Shown piece by piece: positions 26,835-35,704 of a DNA stretch of 64,000 bases; position 1 is the first letter of the stretch, and each line of letters begins with the position of its first letter. The stretch covers positions 186,001 through 250,000 of the forward strand of contig JACJYD010000002.1 of NCBI GenBank assembly GCA_020636275.1, in the 5' to 3' direction. The position numbers were made by a program, and so were the translations under genes. This DNA is from Lewinellaceae bacterium. Lineage in GTDB: Bacteria > Bacteroidota > Bacteroidia > Chitinophagales > Saprospiraceae. The notes beneath the pieces were generated by a model. The model saw nothing but the letters and a program-made list of their open reading frames with translations, did no database searches and was not told the origin of the DNA.

Positions 26835-29081
26835 TTACCTAAAATCCACCGTCACGCCCACAAACCAGTTCCGCCCCGGTGCGTAGATCGGCCGCGCCAT
26901 TCCCGATACCGAACGGTTCAAGTGCTCGTAATAGGCCGTGTCTAACAAGTTCTGCACGCCGGCTCTGAGGTTCAGAAATCCCAGGACCTGGTAGTCAACC
27001 TGCAGATCGATTAGCGTGAAAGCCGGCGTTTTTGTCTCTCCATACTCCGTCGAAATGCGGCCTTGCATCAGTACATGCCGCAGGGTAGCCTCGGGGTGCA
27101 GCCTGTCTTTCAGGTACGACCCCGACAGGCTGTAGCGGAAGTCCAACGGTGGGATCTCCGGCAGGGGCTCGTCGCGTTCGAGGTCCTGGCCGTAGGTGTA
27201 GGCGGCGCTGAGATGGTGGTGCAGGCCGGCGAACAGTTTCTGGCTCCAGCTCACCTCAAATCCGGTCTTGAACGCCTGCCCGATATTGACGTACCGTCGC
27301 ACGCCCGGACTGCTCGGGATACGTGGGGTCAGGGTCGTGTCGATCACCGAGGAGATGTAGTCCTGCATGTACGACGCAAACAGGTCGATATTGATCGAGG
27401 TGTTGCTCCGCCGGAAAGCGAAGGTCAGGTCGGCCTGGTTGTTGACTTCCGGATGGAGCTGCGGGTTGCCGAGCAGTTCGTAGGGGTCTTGTCCCACGGG
27501 GAAATAGTTGATGTAGCGCTCGGTGATGCTCCCGCTGCGCTGGCCGCGACCCAGCCACAGGCCCAGGGAGAGGTCGTTTTCCAGGTTTTTGATGCCGCCC
27601 AGGCTGAAACTGGGATTGATCTGCGTGGCATCCGTCTCGGGATACACGGTCGTGAATTCAGCGGCGGCATCGGCGATCCGGGCGTCGTTCAGCTCCACGC
27701 GGCCGGAGAGGACGAACAGAAGGCTGTTGCGGTGCCACTGGTATTCTCCAAACAAACCGGTGCGGCTGATGGTGCTGCTCTGCCAGGCGTTGTCGTAAAA
27801 GGTCTTGCCGGCGTTCGGTCCCAGAAGGAACTCCCGTACCCGGACCCCTTCAGCCGATTCCATCCGAAAATCGGCTCCCAGGTAAAGCGAGCTGGTATTG
27901 AACTTCCAGAGTCCTTCGGTGCGCCCGCCGTAGGTGCGGGTCTTGGCATCGTTGCTGGCGTTGAGCATCCGTGGGTCCAGGGGCTTGAGGAGGTTGTCCA
28001 TCAGGTGGTTGACCAGGGTGGCGAACGCGGTGGTGCTCCAGGATTGGAGGTGCTCCTGGTCGATGTTCAGCTCGTGGCGGGCGTTAAACAACCAGGTGTC
28101 GTCGGTGCGCAGGTCCATTTGCAGGGCGGGAAAATCGGTATCGCGCGCCAGGTTGCGGGTGGCCGACAGGGTGAGCAGTTGCTGATTGGACAGTTTCAGT
28201 CCCAAATTGGCGCCAAAGCTGCCGCGCAGAAAATCGGCGGGAACGGTCATCCCGTCGCCGTCCTTGTAGTCATTGCCCTGCGACCAGGAGGCAAACAACC
28301 CGGCGTCGTATCTTTTTCCGCTCATCCCCAACAGGCCTTCGCTGCGCAAAACCCCTCCATTGCTTTCATATTGCCCCGACAGACGGCCGTACAGGTCCTT
28401 TTTTTCCGAAAAACGCGGCGATACCGGGATGACGTTGATGGTGGCGCCAAAGGAACTGCCGTAGCGCAAGGAGTGCGGCCCTTTCAGGATCTCGATCCGT
28501 TCGGTCATGTTGGGCGCTACCTGGCTGGCCGGCGGGTCCATGCGGTTGGGACAAGCGGCCGAGGCGCACTGCGCGCCGTTGATAACGATATTGAGTTGGT
28601 CGTATTTAAACCCCCGCAGCACCGGGTCGAACCCATAGCTGCCGCTCTTGCGGATGACGCCGATGCCGGCGGTTTGTGTCAGGATCGCCCCAGCGTCGTG
28701 TGCCATTTTATCCCGGTAGTCGAGGTCGAGGGTCTGTTTTTCATCCGATTTGGGCCGCAGGGCGATAATGGTGACGGGCTGGAGATTCGTCCACAACTCG
28801 TCGCGCAGGATGACGCCCTCCCGCAGGGCCGACTGGACTTGTTTGGCGTTCAGCGACCAGCTTCCGTAGGTAACGTGCGACAGGTGCAGCGTTTCGCCTT
28901 CGGCAAACAGGAACGAGATCGCTCCCTGGGCATCCGACAGGCCTTTTTGTTGGGCATATTCAAACGTGGCGCCTTCGATGGGCAGGTTCGTGCTGCGATC
29001 CAGCAATTGGATCGTCGACTGCTGAGCGGGCAAAAGAAGGACGGCCCCCAGCAGGAAGAGGAATGTATATAATGATTTCAT
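26835..29081 (-). CDS. TonB-dependent receptor, probably for copper (OprC/NosA-like)
   Basis: A 748-residue outer-membrane receptor with signal peptide, a short carboxypeptidase-like N-terminal region (TIQLLDRSTNLPIEGATFEY), a plug with RIEILKGPHSLRYGSSFGA and a 22-strand-type barrel ending in an aromatic/basic C-terminus (GVTVDFR). The plug stretch CASAACPNRMDPPAS resembles the Cys/Met-containing copper site of OprC and NosA receptors. Its position beside the nos genes supports copper uptake for NosZ. Specificity is inference from the motif and context. Confidence 0.85.
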   Translation of the reverse strand: MKSLYTFLFLLGAVLLLPAQQSTIQLLDRSTNLPIEGATFEYAQQKGLSDAQGAISFLFAEGETLHLSHVTYGSWSLNAKQVQSALREGVILRDELWTNLQPVTIIALRPKSDEKQTLDLDYRDKMAHDAGAILTQTAGIGVIRKSGSYGFDPVLRGFKYDQLNIVINGAQCASAACPNRMDPPASQVAPNMTERIEILKGPHSLRYGSSFGATINVIPVSPRFSEKKDLYGRLSGQYESNGGVLRSEGLLGMSGKRYDAGLFASWSQGNDYKDGDGMTVPADFLRGSFGANLGLKLSNQQLLTLSATRNLARDTDFPALQMDLRTDDTWLFNARHELNIDQEHLQSWSTTAFATLVNHLMDNLLKPLDPRMLNASNDAKTRTYGGRTEGLWKFNTSSLYLGADFRMESAEGVRVREFLLGPNAGKTFYDNAWQSSTISRTGLFGEYQWHRNSLLFVLSGRVELNDARIADAAAEFTTVYPETDATQINPSFSLGGIKNLENDLSLGLWLGRGQRSGSITERYINYFPVGQDPYELLGNPQLHPEVNNQADLTFAFRRSNTSINIDLFASYMQDYISSVIDTTLTPRIPSSPGVRRYVNIGQAFKTGFEVSWSQKLFAGLHHHLSAAYTYGQDLERDEPLPEIPPLDFRYSLSGSYLKDRLHPEATLRHVLMQGRISTEYGETKTPAFTLIDLQVDYQVLGFLNLRAGVQNLLDTAYYEHLNRSVSGMARPIYAPGRNWFVGVTVDFR

Positions 29082-29097
29082 GGATTTTGTTTTTGAA

Positions 29098-29188
29098 ACC
29101 GCGACGACGCGAGGAACGCTACGTTAGACCAGTGATTTGGCCGTGGAATACAGCAAATTCACGTCGCGTCCGTCGCGTCGTTGCGTTG
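29098..29188. repeat. Family G GC-rich inverted repeat, second copy
   Basis: The left arm 29098-29123 (CCGCGACGACGCGAGG core) and the right arm 29162-29188 (CGTCGCGTCCGTCGCGTC core) are complementary octamer runs around a 38-nt AT-richer core. It lies directly upstream of the receptor gene start and may carry or replace its promoter. Confidence 0.7.
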
Positions 29189-29208
29189 AAAAATTAAATA
29201 GGGGGGGA

Positions 29209-29604
29209 TTAAACAAGATCTCCAGATACCGGAGGCTTGAAAGGGGAGGATTTCCAGTCGCTGCCGAACAGCGGCTGGTAGGGAAAGGTGTTATCGTTCG
29301 TAGTTAACCATGCGATTGAAACCTGCGCCATGCAGGAAGGAGGAATGGTAGAGTCGATCTGCCGCGGCTCCGGGAAGGAGGTCTGCGGCCCGTTTGCCGG
29401 CTGTTGTTCCGGAACTGCCGCCGTCGCTGCGACTTCCACCAACCGGCACTGTCCGTGACATTGCAGCTCCGGCTTTTCTATATTTTCGCAAAACGCGTTC
29501 TCAAAGGAAGGGGTGTCCAGAAAATACCAAAAGTAAAAAAACGCTTCCCCCACCGGCTGGAAACCGAGTGCGACCGCGAGCAAAATGGGGAAGAAGCGGA
29601 GCAT
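29209..29604 (-). CDS. Small exported Cys-containing protein beside the copper receptor
   Basis: A 131-residue protein with an N-terminal hydrophobic signal or anchor (RFFPILLAVALGFQPVGEAFF) followed by a segment with FCENIEKPELQCHGQCRL, that is C-x(n)-C-x-G-x-C with a His, and a Pro/Ser-rich tail. Short proteins with this N-terminal layout occur near copper-related TonB receptors in Bacteroidota. The cysteines suggest metal handling or a disulfide, but I do not assign a function. It is co-directional with the nos genes. Confidence 0.65.
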   Translation of the reverse strand: MLRFFPILLAVALGFQPVGEAFFYFWYFLDTPSFENAFCENIEKPELQCHGQCRLVEVAATAAVPEQQPANGPQTSFPEPRQIDSTIPPSCMAQVSIAWLTTNDNTFPYQPLFGSDWKSSPFKPPVSGDLV

Positions 29605-29611
29605 GAAAATA

Positions 29612-29708
29612 GTTTTTGAGTATATAAGGGCTTAAGTTTTTGGGAGTTTTTAAGGGCATGAGTTTTTGAAGCGCCCCAAAAACTTAAACCCTTATAAACT
29701 CAAAAACT
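29612..29708. repeat. Family D imperfect palindrome after nosY
   Basis: The left arm begins GTTTTTGAGTATATAAGGG with a second degenerate copy. The right arm (about 29676-29707) is CCCCAAAAACTTAAACCC then TTATAAACTC. It lies directly after the nosY stop, in the gap before the small exported gene. Confidence 0.75.
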
Positions 29709-30491
29709 TTAAAAATCCTTCCTCCCTGCCACACGCCTAATCGCCAGAGCCGGGAGGCCGACCCAGAATAAAAGTACGAAAAAAGCGATCGTTATTCCCA
29801 GGCCGGTGCCGAGGAATTTTTCAAAAACGGCCCCCGTGTAGCCCATCAGGGCGGAGATGTCGAGTTTGAGAAGGATCAGGATGCGGGAGAGGTCGATGGG
29901 GTTGAACAGCGACAGGCTCAGCGCCAGCGGTTCGAGGGGGTATTCCCTGAAAAAGACGAGCAACAGCAGCATGATGCCGTCGTAGATCACGGCGAAAAAC
30001 AACCAGGTCAGGATAGCGAGGCCGAAGCCTTTGATGCGGTTTTCATTCCGCAGGGCGATCAGGAAGGCCAGTCCTGAAAAGATCAGGCTAAGCATGACGC
30101 CGTTGGCGATGAGGATGAAGAAGTTCCAGATCTCACCGGTGGCGAACAAGCCGTAGAACAGGAAGGGACCGCCGATGCCGATGGCCAGGCTCAGCGAAAG
30201 CGATACGCCGAGGCCGAAATACTGCCCCCAGAATATGCTCGTGCGCTTGATGGGTTGGGCCAGTAGCAGCTCCGTAAACTCACGCGAGTTGTAGGCATAC
30301 ATCACGCCGAACATCGTGGCGATGAGCGGACAAAGGATGAGCACGACGTTCATCAGACTGATGACCACCTTCGATATGTCGCCGCTAAATGCGAGCAACA
30401 CGGTGGTCAAAAGCAGGAAAAAGCCCAGGTAGAAGAGGGTCCACCGGCTGCGGATGAGGTCGTAGAGGGTATATTGGAAGATCTTTTTCAT
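29709..30491 (-). CDS. nosY: ABC transporter permease NosY
   Basis: A 260-residue membrane protein with six predicted helices of the ABC-2/NosY type (IRSRWTLFYLGFFLLLTT, NSREFTELLLAQPIKRTSIF). With NosF and NosD it forms the transporter needed to mature the copper centre of nitrous oxide reductase. Its ATG overlaps the nosF stop by one base (TGATG), which indicates translational coupling. The NSREFTELLLAQP block is characteristic of the NosY branch, which supports the name beyond mere position. Confidence 0.88.
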   Translation of the reverse strand: MKKIFQYTLYDLIRSRWTLFYLGFFLLLTTVLLAFSGDISKVVISLMNVVLILCPLIATMFGVMYAYNSREFTELLLAQPIKRTSIFWGQYFGLGVSLSLSLAIGIGGPFLFYGLFATGEIWNFFILIANGVMLSLIFSGLAFLIALRNENRIKGFGLAILTWLFFAVIYDGIMLLLLVFFREYPLEPLALSLSLFNPIDLSRILILLKLDISALMGYTGAVFEKFLGTGLGITIAFFVLLFWVGLPALAIRRVAGRKDF

Positions 30492-30531
30492 CAGGAGTTG
30501 AGGAGTTGAAGAGTTGAAGAGTTGAAAAGGG
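30491..30531. repeat. Family B octamer array inside the end of nosF
   Basis: About five GAGTTGAA-type octamers run across the nosF 3' end. They are translated on the minus strand into the tail LFNSSTLQLLNS and supply the stop codon. Confidence 0.85.
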
Positions 30532-31264
30532 AGGGGGAGGCTTTGCCGTTCATTTCTGTTTTTCCGGCGCCGAGGATGGCGGCGATAGCCCGTTCGAGGG
30601 AGGTTTCTCCAAAGCGGGCCTTCAGTTCTTCCTGGCTGCCGCGGAAGTAGATGTTGCCTTCCAACAGGAAGACGATCTCATCGGCCATTTCTTCGACAAA
30701 ATGGATGATGTGGGTGGTGATGAGGATCAGCTTGCCCCGCTTGCGCTCGGCTTGAATGAACTCCTTGAGCCGGAGCATCGCAATGGGGTCGAGGCCGGAA
30801 GTGGGCTCGTCGAGGATCAGGACGGGGCTGTCGTACATGAAGGCCAGCACGAGGTTGACTTTCTGTTTGGTGCCTCCCGATAGATTGTTGAGTCGCTTGT
30901 CCAGCTGTTCTTCCAGACCGAACATGCGGATGAGCTCGGCTTCCCGGGTTGTCCCTTGCCGCAGGTCCTGGAGGAAGGCGATCAGCTCGCGAACCCGCAG
31001 GTTTTCCGGAAAACGGGCGATCTGTGGCAGGTAATCGATCTGGTGCCGGTAAGCCCACTGGCCTTTGATGGACCTCCCTTCCACCAGAATGTCGCCCTGG
31101 TCGGGCAACACCATGCCCAGGATGGATTTCATCAGGGTGGTCTTTCCGGACCCATTGGGTCCCAGAATAGCCGTTACGCTACCCGGGGCATTGAACTCCA
31201 GGCTGATGCCTTTTAGTACGGGAAGTTTTCCGTAGGATTTGTGAAGTTGATGTATGGATATCAT
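30491..31264 (-). CDS. nosF: ABC transporter ATP-binding protein NosF
   Basis: A 257-residue ATPase with Walker A GPNGSGKTTLMKS (about residues 35-47), Q-loop region DYLPQIARFPENLRV, signature LSGGTKQKV, Walker B PVLILDEPTSGLDP and H-loop TTHIIHF. It energises the NosFY transporter that supports sulfur/copper delivery to NosZ. It overlaps nosD by 4 nt and nosY by 1 nt, a tight operon. The last ~12 residues (LFNSSTLQLLNS) are encoded by an octamer repeat and are not part of the family fold, so the original C-terminus was altered without breaking coupling to nosY. Confidence 0.92.
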   Translation of the reverse strand: MISIHQLHKSYGKLPVLKGISLEFNAPGSVTAILGPNGSGKTTLMKSILGMVLPDQGDILVEGRSIKGQWAYRHQIDYLPQIARFPENLRVRELIAFLQDLRQGTTREAELIRMFGLEEQLDKRLNNLSGGTKQKVNLVLAFMYDSPVLILDEPTSGLDPIAMLRLKEFIQAERKRGKLILITTHIIHFVEEMADEIVFLLEGNIYFRGSQEELKARFGETSLERAIAAILGAGKTEMNGKASPSLFNSSTLQLLNS

Positions 31265-32490
31265 ATCTCAGGCATTTGCATCAGCGGCCGCTCGTCCGCC
31301 ACGTTGGCGGGCGTCAGCGCCGGACTTACTTTTTCAGAAAAATTCAACAGGTCTACGAAGAAGCTGCGGAGCAGCACGATGGTTTCCGGTGTTTGGGAGG
31401 TGATATAGGAAAACAGCTTGACCGGCCGGTGGGGCACGTCGCCGTACCCGTCTCGGTCGAGGTCGTAGCCGGTGTATTCGCTCCAGTAGTTGCCGTTAAA
31501 AGTGTTGTTGTTGACGTTGCTGTTGACCACCATGTCGAGGGCGTTGGATTGGAAGGCATTGGCTTCGAAATGGTTGTCGATGCAGCCTCCCGTCATCTGT
31601 ACGGCCCAGCCGTTGCGCTTGAAGCGGTTGTGCCGGTAGTCGATCCGCGTGGCCCCTTCCATGAGGATGCCGATGGTGTTGGACAGGAACTGGTTGTGTT
31701 CCAATCTGGCATCGTAGATCTCCTTGAGTAGCAGCCCGTAGGACGAACGGCCCCAGTTGTGCTCAAAGCGGTTGTACAGCATGTCTATTTTTTTGGAAAA
31801 CATCACCGCCACCCCGGCGCCGTTGTCAATGAAGGTGTTGTAGGCGTAAACGTCGCGGTTGGAGAACATGAAGTGCAGCCCGTAACGCAGGTTTCCCTCG
31901 CTGCGGTTGTCCACGATATGGCTGTCGTCCGTAAATTCGAGATAAATGCCATCGCGGTGCTGCCGGATGGTATTGTGGGCGATGAAGATCCGCTTGGCAT
32001 ACCAGCAGTGGACGCCGTTGCCGGAGCTGACCTCGTCCCGGGCATTGCTTTTGAGTTCGTTGTTTTCCACGATCCCGTCGAATCCGTAGGCCAGATAGAT
32101 GCCGAACTGGGCGTTTTCGACCTTGTTTTCACAAATGGAAAAATGGCGCTGGTGATCCACCCGGATGGCAGCCATATCCTTCAGGGTGCTCTTGCCGGCG
32201 TTGACCAGGTGGAAACCCTCCACGGTCACCCCGGAGGCCTTTATGGTGAATATCTCGTATTGGTCTTCCCCGTCCACCGTAGGCCCATCGATCCCTTTGA
32301 GAATGATGGACTTATCGATGATGATATTGCCTTCCCGGTAGGTGCCGGGGTGGACGAGCACCTCGTCGCCCGTCTTTGCCAACGCGATGCCCTGCCGGAT
32401 GGTGGTTGCCGCACAGGTGGGGCAGACGTCGATAGTCTTCGCCACAAGCCCGAGGGGAAGGATCAGTAGGAAGAGGACGCGCAGTATCAT
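31261..32490 (-). CDS. nosD: Nitrous oxide reductase maturation protein NosD
   Basis: A 409-residue periplasmic protein with signal peptide (ILRVLFLLILPLGLVAKT) and a right-handed parallel beta-helix (CASH repeats, for example SGNGVHCWYAKRIFIAHN, YGLHFMFSNRDVYAYN and NTFNGNYWSEYTGYDLDRDG). This is the NosD scaffold that works with NosFY in assembling the copper-sulfide CuZ centre of NosZ. The C-terminal NYW(S)xYxGxDxDxDGxGD block is diagnostic. It starts the nosDFY unit and overlaps nosF by four bases. Confidence 0.93.
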   Translation of the reverse strand: MILRVLFLLILPLGLVAKTIDVCPTCAATTIRQGIALAKTGDEVLVHPGTYREGNIIIDKSIILKGIDGPTVDGEDQYEIFTIKASGVTVEGFHLVNAGKSTLKDMAAIRVDHQRHFSICENKVENAQFGIYLAYGFDGIVENNELKSNARDEVSSGNGVHCWYAKRIFIAHNTIRQHRDGIYLEFTDDSHIVDNRSEGNLRYGLHFMFSNRDVYAYNTFIDNGAGVAVMFSKKIDMLYNRFEHNWGRSSYGLLLKEIYDARLEHNQFLSNTIGILMEGATRIDYRHNRFKRNGWAVQMTGGCIDNHFEANAFQSNALDMVVNSNVNNNTFNGNYWSEYTGYDLDRDGYGDVPHRPVKLFSYITSQTPETIVLLRSFFVDLLNFSEKVSPALTPANVADERPLMQMPEI

Positions 32491-32507
32491 TTATTTTTAG
32501 TTTTTAA

Positions 32508-32544
32508 TTTTTAGTTTTTAGTTGACTCAACTAAAAACTAAAAA
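32508..32544. repeat. Family C perfect palindrome (nosL-nosD gap)
   Basis: The 18-bp arms 32508-32525 and 32527-32544 are perfect complements around a single C. Extra GTTTTTA units lie on both sides. The arms use the same heptamer as the copy at 389-430. Confidence 0.88.
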
Positions 32545-32551
32545 CTCAACA

Positions 32552-32983
32552 TTAAAAACTCTTATCCAGTAAAGACTTCCAATCATACAACTCCCCGCTT
32601 TTCTCCTGTTGAATAGCCTTCGCGTCATCCGAATTCAAAAAGCCGGAAAGGAACGCGCCCATCGGGCTGGGGATATTCGGACTGACCAGAAAAGTGCAGG
32701 AAGTAGCATCGACCAATTCACCGGAGGTGGAGGGGTAATCATTTATCCAGAAAGAGCCGAACGATTCGGGGCCATGTTCTCCGACATAATTTACCATGCA
32801 CTCAATCGCATCGAATTTGAAGACTTTTCCTTTGGTCGTGACCACTTCGGCGGCGTGGTGGACATCGACAATGGTCATTTTACAAAAATCGCATTTGTCG
32901 GAGCCGTAATCGATCGGCTTGGGGCCTGTGCTGCAGGCGACGAGCAAAAAAGGCATCCAGTATAAAATGGTTCGAATTTTCAT
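32552..32983 (-). CDS. nosL: Copper-binding lipoprotein NosL
   Basis: A 143-residue lipoprotein of the NosL family that delivers Cu(I) to apo-NosZ. The ATG at 32983 gives a lipobox LVAC (Cys17); four extra codons upstream are possible but would overlap the preceding gene. CDFCKM (C31, C34, M36) is the copper-binding motif, and FDAIECMVNYV and YPSTSGELVDATSCTFLVS match the family core. It starts directly after the stop of the membrane protein gene upstream. Confidence 0.9.
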   Translation of the reverse strand: MKIRTILYWMPFLLVACSTGPKPIDYGSDKCDFCKMTIVDVHHAAEVVTTKGKVFKFDAIECMVNYVGEHGPESFGSFWINDYPSTSGELVDATSCTFLVSPNIPSPMGAFLSGFLNSDDAKAIQQEKSGELYDWKSLLDKSF

Positions 32984-32984
32984 G

Positions 32985-33560
32985 TCAACGGGCAATTTTT
33001 CGTTTGAACCACCAGGCTAGAGCAGCCAGCAGGATCGATAATCCGGCGAAGTAACCTCCGATATGCGGAAGCGACACTGCTGTAAAGTTGATGATGTGCT
33101 TGGTGCCGAATAAGGGTGGTTGAAAGGATTCTCCTTCGAATTGCATGGGAGCATGGGGATCGAGCGTATGCCCGTAGTCGTACTCCCAGAGGTAGAAGTC
33201 GTAAAGGCCTGCCACCGCCAGGGCGACCATCAATACGACCCAGGCCAGGTACAAACCTTTCTTGTTTGCCACAGCGGCGACGAGCCCCAGGGCCGCCATG
33301 AACAGGATGATATAGGGAAAATAGTTCAACTCGGGAATGTCGTCGGGCTCGATCTTTTTCATTCCCACGTAGTGGTTGAGGATATTGATATTCTGAAGGG
33401 TGCTTTCGGTCTCTCCGCCGATCTTGTTGATCCAGATATGCATTTTAACTCCGTCGGGATATTGAGGGGCATACAGGACGATCTTCCACAAGGGAAAAAC
33501 AAAAAGGGAGAGCAGCGCCAGCACGGCCAGCACCATCAAAATACGCGGAAGTGATTTCAT
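32985..33560 (-). CDS. Conserved membrane protein of the nos cluster
   Basis: A 191-residue protein with an N-terminal hydrophobic segment, a periplasmic loop with GVKMHIWINKIGG and NILNHYVGMKKI, and three further helices. The His/Met-rich loop (HIW, NHYVGM) and late PHIGGYFAGL could bind metal or heme. It lies between nosZ and nosL, a position where Bacteroidota nos clusters often carry such a protein, so a role in NosZ maturation or electron supply is likely but unproven. I know no gene name. Confidence 0.75.
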   Translation of the reverse strand: MKSLPRILMVLAVLALLSLFVFPLWKIVLYAPQYPDGVKMHIWINKIGGETESTLQNINILNHYVGMKKIEPDDIPELNYFPYIILFMAALGLVAAVANKKGLYLAWVVLMVALAVAGLYDFYLWEYDYGHTLDPHAPMQFEGESFQPPLFGTKHIINFTAVSLPHIGGYFAGLSILLAALAWWFKRKIAR

Positions 33561-33577
33561 GACTTGGAATTGAAAGC

Positions 33578-33597
33578 GTAGGGCCCGGAGGCCCTAC
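33578..33597 (-). promoter_or_regulatory. GC-rich stem-loop after nosZ
   Basis: The stem GTAGGGCC / GGCCCTAC has a 4-nt loop. It follows nosZ and has no T-run, so it is more likely an mRNA-stabilising or attenuating stem than a full terminator. It could raise nosZ over downstream gene expression. Confidence 0.55.
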
Positions 33598-33632
33598 ACT
33601 CATTAGCGTGAGAACTATAAAAAAGATACCAG

Positions 33633-35621
33633 TTATTGTACTTCTTCTTCGCCGAGCCACCACTTGAGCGGGGTGTTGGCGTTGGCGGCAGATACCCTTA
33701 CATAGCCTTGCATTTCCTGGTGCAGCGCCGAGCAGAAGTCGGTGCAGTAGAATGGGAAGACGCCTTCTTTCTGGGGTTCCCAGACCAGGGTTTCGGTTTG
33801 ACCCGGCATGATGAGGAGCTCGGCATTGCGGGCGCCGTTTATGGCGAAACCGTGCGGGGTATCCCAGTCTTGTTCGAGGTTGGTAACGTGGAAATACACC
33901 TTGTCGCCCATTTTGACGCCCTCGATATTGTCGGGCGCAAAGTGCGAGCGGATCATAGTCATGTAGACGTGTACTTCGTTGCCTCTGCGTTCTACCTTGG
34001 CGGCGCCTTCACCCTTCGTGGCGTCGGGGTGTTCGTTCGCTTCGATGGGGTAGAATTTCACGACTTTGTCGACGACCCGGGAAGCCGGGATAGCTTGCGC
34101 ATAGTGCGGTTCACCGATGGTCGGGAAGTCGAGCAGCAATTCCATCTTGTCGCCCGAAATGTCGTAGAGTTGAGCCGATTGGGTCAGTTCAGGACCGGTG
34201 GGCAGGTAGCGGTCTTTCGTGATCTTGTTCATCGCGATGAGGTACTTGCCGTCGGGCTTCTTGGAGTCGCCTCCGGGAATGCAGAGGTGGCCTACGGAAT
34301 AGTAGCAGGGACCGCGATCGAGCACTTCCCAGGTGCCAAGCTTCCACTTCACAACCTCGGAGGAGATGAAGAAAGTGGTGTAGGCGTTGCCTTTGCCGTC
34401 GAATTCGGTGTGCAGGGGGCCCAGACCGGGCTTCGTAACCACGCCGGCTACCACATCGTCGTATTTCAGCACGGGGATGCCGTCGATCACCGTTTCGTAT
34501 GATTCGTTTTCAATGGCCTTCAACATTTTGCTGAAGGAGTGGACCGTCAGGTCGGCCGACAGTTTGCCGTTGCCAACAATGTATTCGCCTGTCGGGTCGA
34601 CATCAACGCCGTGGGGCGATTTCGGGGTGGGCAGGAAGTATACCAAACCCGGGCATTCCGACGGGATCAGCACTTTCACCTTATCCTTCATGGTGGAGGT
34701 GGCGGAGTGGGTCTTATCGCTGTATTCGTTGTTGGCGTAGCGGGCGGGCATTTCTTTGTAGTTGCCGGCCTTGATGTACTCCTCGGCCTTTTTCCAGTTG
34801 ACGGCCGCGATGAAGTCCTTGTCGTTTTGCGAGGCGGAAACTTCGAGCAGGGAGTTCTTCTGTTCGGTGTTGTAGGAGGAGAAGAACGTCCATCCGTGTG
34901 AGGCGCCCTTGCCCGAGTGGGCCAGGTCGTAGTCGAAAGCAGGAAGCAGTACCTGGAAGGCGATATCCATGTCGCCGTCTTCCGGGTCGACGCTGATGAA
35001 GGTCAAGGCGCCTTTAAAGTTCTCGGCGTAGCTGTTGATCGGCACGTCTTTTTGCGGATAGGGTACGCCGAAGCGGGTACCGGCTACCACGTATTCGGTG
35101 TTCTCGGTAGTGAAAGGGGAGGAGTGGTTACCGCCCGAGTTGGGGATCTCGATGATCTCTACGGTCTCAAAGGTCGTGAGGTCGATCCGGGCTACGCGGG
35201 GCGTGTTGTTCCCATTGATGAAAACCCAACGGCCGTCGGTCTGTCCGTCGGTTTGCGACAGTTCAGGGTGGTGCGAGTCGTCCCAGGGCACGAAGCCATA
35301 GGAAGTGTTGAGCATCGGCTTGGTCTCTTCATTGAAGCCATAGCCTTTTTCCGCATCTACGGAGAATACGGGGATCACTTTGAACAAGCGGCCGGACGGA
35401 ATGCCGTATACGCTGATCTGGCCACTGAAGCCGCCGGAAACGAAGGCGTAGAACTCATCATACGACCCTGGCTTAACGTATACGCGGGAGGCGACATCGC
35501 CCCCGAGAACGCCCGATCCCGAGCCACCTGGTCCGCCGCCGCAACCCGCTGTCAGCGCGGAAATACCGGCAATAATTAATCCGGCAAAGAGCAACTTTTT
35601 AATACCTGAATGGTTTTTCAT
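33633..35621 (-). CDS. nosZ: Nitrous oxide reductase NosZ (Sec-exported, clade II type)
   Basis: A 662-residue enzyme that reduces N2O to N2 in the periplasm. The N-terminal seven-bladed propeller holds CuZ ligands, seen in DDSHHPELSQTDG and similar His blocks. The C-terminal cupredoxin domain holds CuA with CTDFCSALHQEM (C626, C630, H634, M637). The N-terminus is a Sec-type lipoprotein-like signal (LTAGC) rather than a twin-arginine signal, which marks clade II. It is followed by a membrane protein, nosL and nosDFY. Upstream lie a TAnnTTTG promoter and a likely Rrf2 operator. Confidence 0.96.
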   Translation of the reverse strand: MKNHSGIKKLLFAGLIIAGISALTAGCGGGPGGSGSGVLGGDVASRVYVKPGSYDEFYAFVSGGFSGQISVYGIPSGRLFKVIPVFSVDAEKGYGFNEETKPMLNTSYGFVPWDDSHHPELSQTDGQTDGRWVFINGNNTPRVARIDLTTFETVEIIEIPNSGGNHSSPFTTENTEYVVAGTRFGVPYPQKDVPINSYAENFKGALTFISVDPEDGDMDIAFQVLLPAFDYDLAHSGKGASHGWTFFSSYNTEQKNSLLEVSASQNDKDFIAAVNWKKAEEYIKAGNYKEMPARYANNEYSDKTHSATSTMKDKVKVLIPSECPGLVYFLPTPKSPHGVDVDPTGEYIVGNGKLSADLTVHSFSKMLKAIENESYETVIDGIPVLKYDDVVAGVVTKPGLGPLHTEFDGKGNAYTTFFISSEVVKWKLGTWEVLDRGPCYYSVGHLCIPGGDSKKPDGKYLIAMNKITKDRYLPTGPELTQSAQLYDISGDKMELLLDFPTIGEPHYAQAIPASRVVDKVVKFYPIEANEHPDATKGEGAAKVERRGNEVHVYMTMIRSHFAPDNIEGVKMGDKVYFHVTNLEQDWDTPHGFAINGARNAELLIMPGQTETLVWEPQKEGVFPFYCTDFCSALHQEMQGYVRVSAANANTPLKWWLGEEEVQ

Positions 35622-35704
35622 GTTAACTACGATTTTATTGAACGATAAAATTGCCGGAGGGGTAGGATTTTTTCCTGCTCCTCTTTTTTTTAGTCCTCAC
35701 TAAT

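Noticed and set aside
27063..29072. Plus-strand open frame (about 669 codons) opposite the TonB receptor
   Set aside because: The receptor on the minus strand has plug and barrel motifs; the opposite frame shows none.
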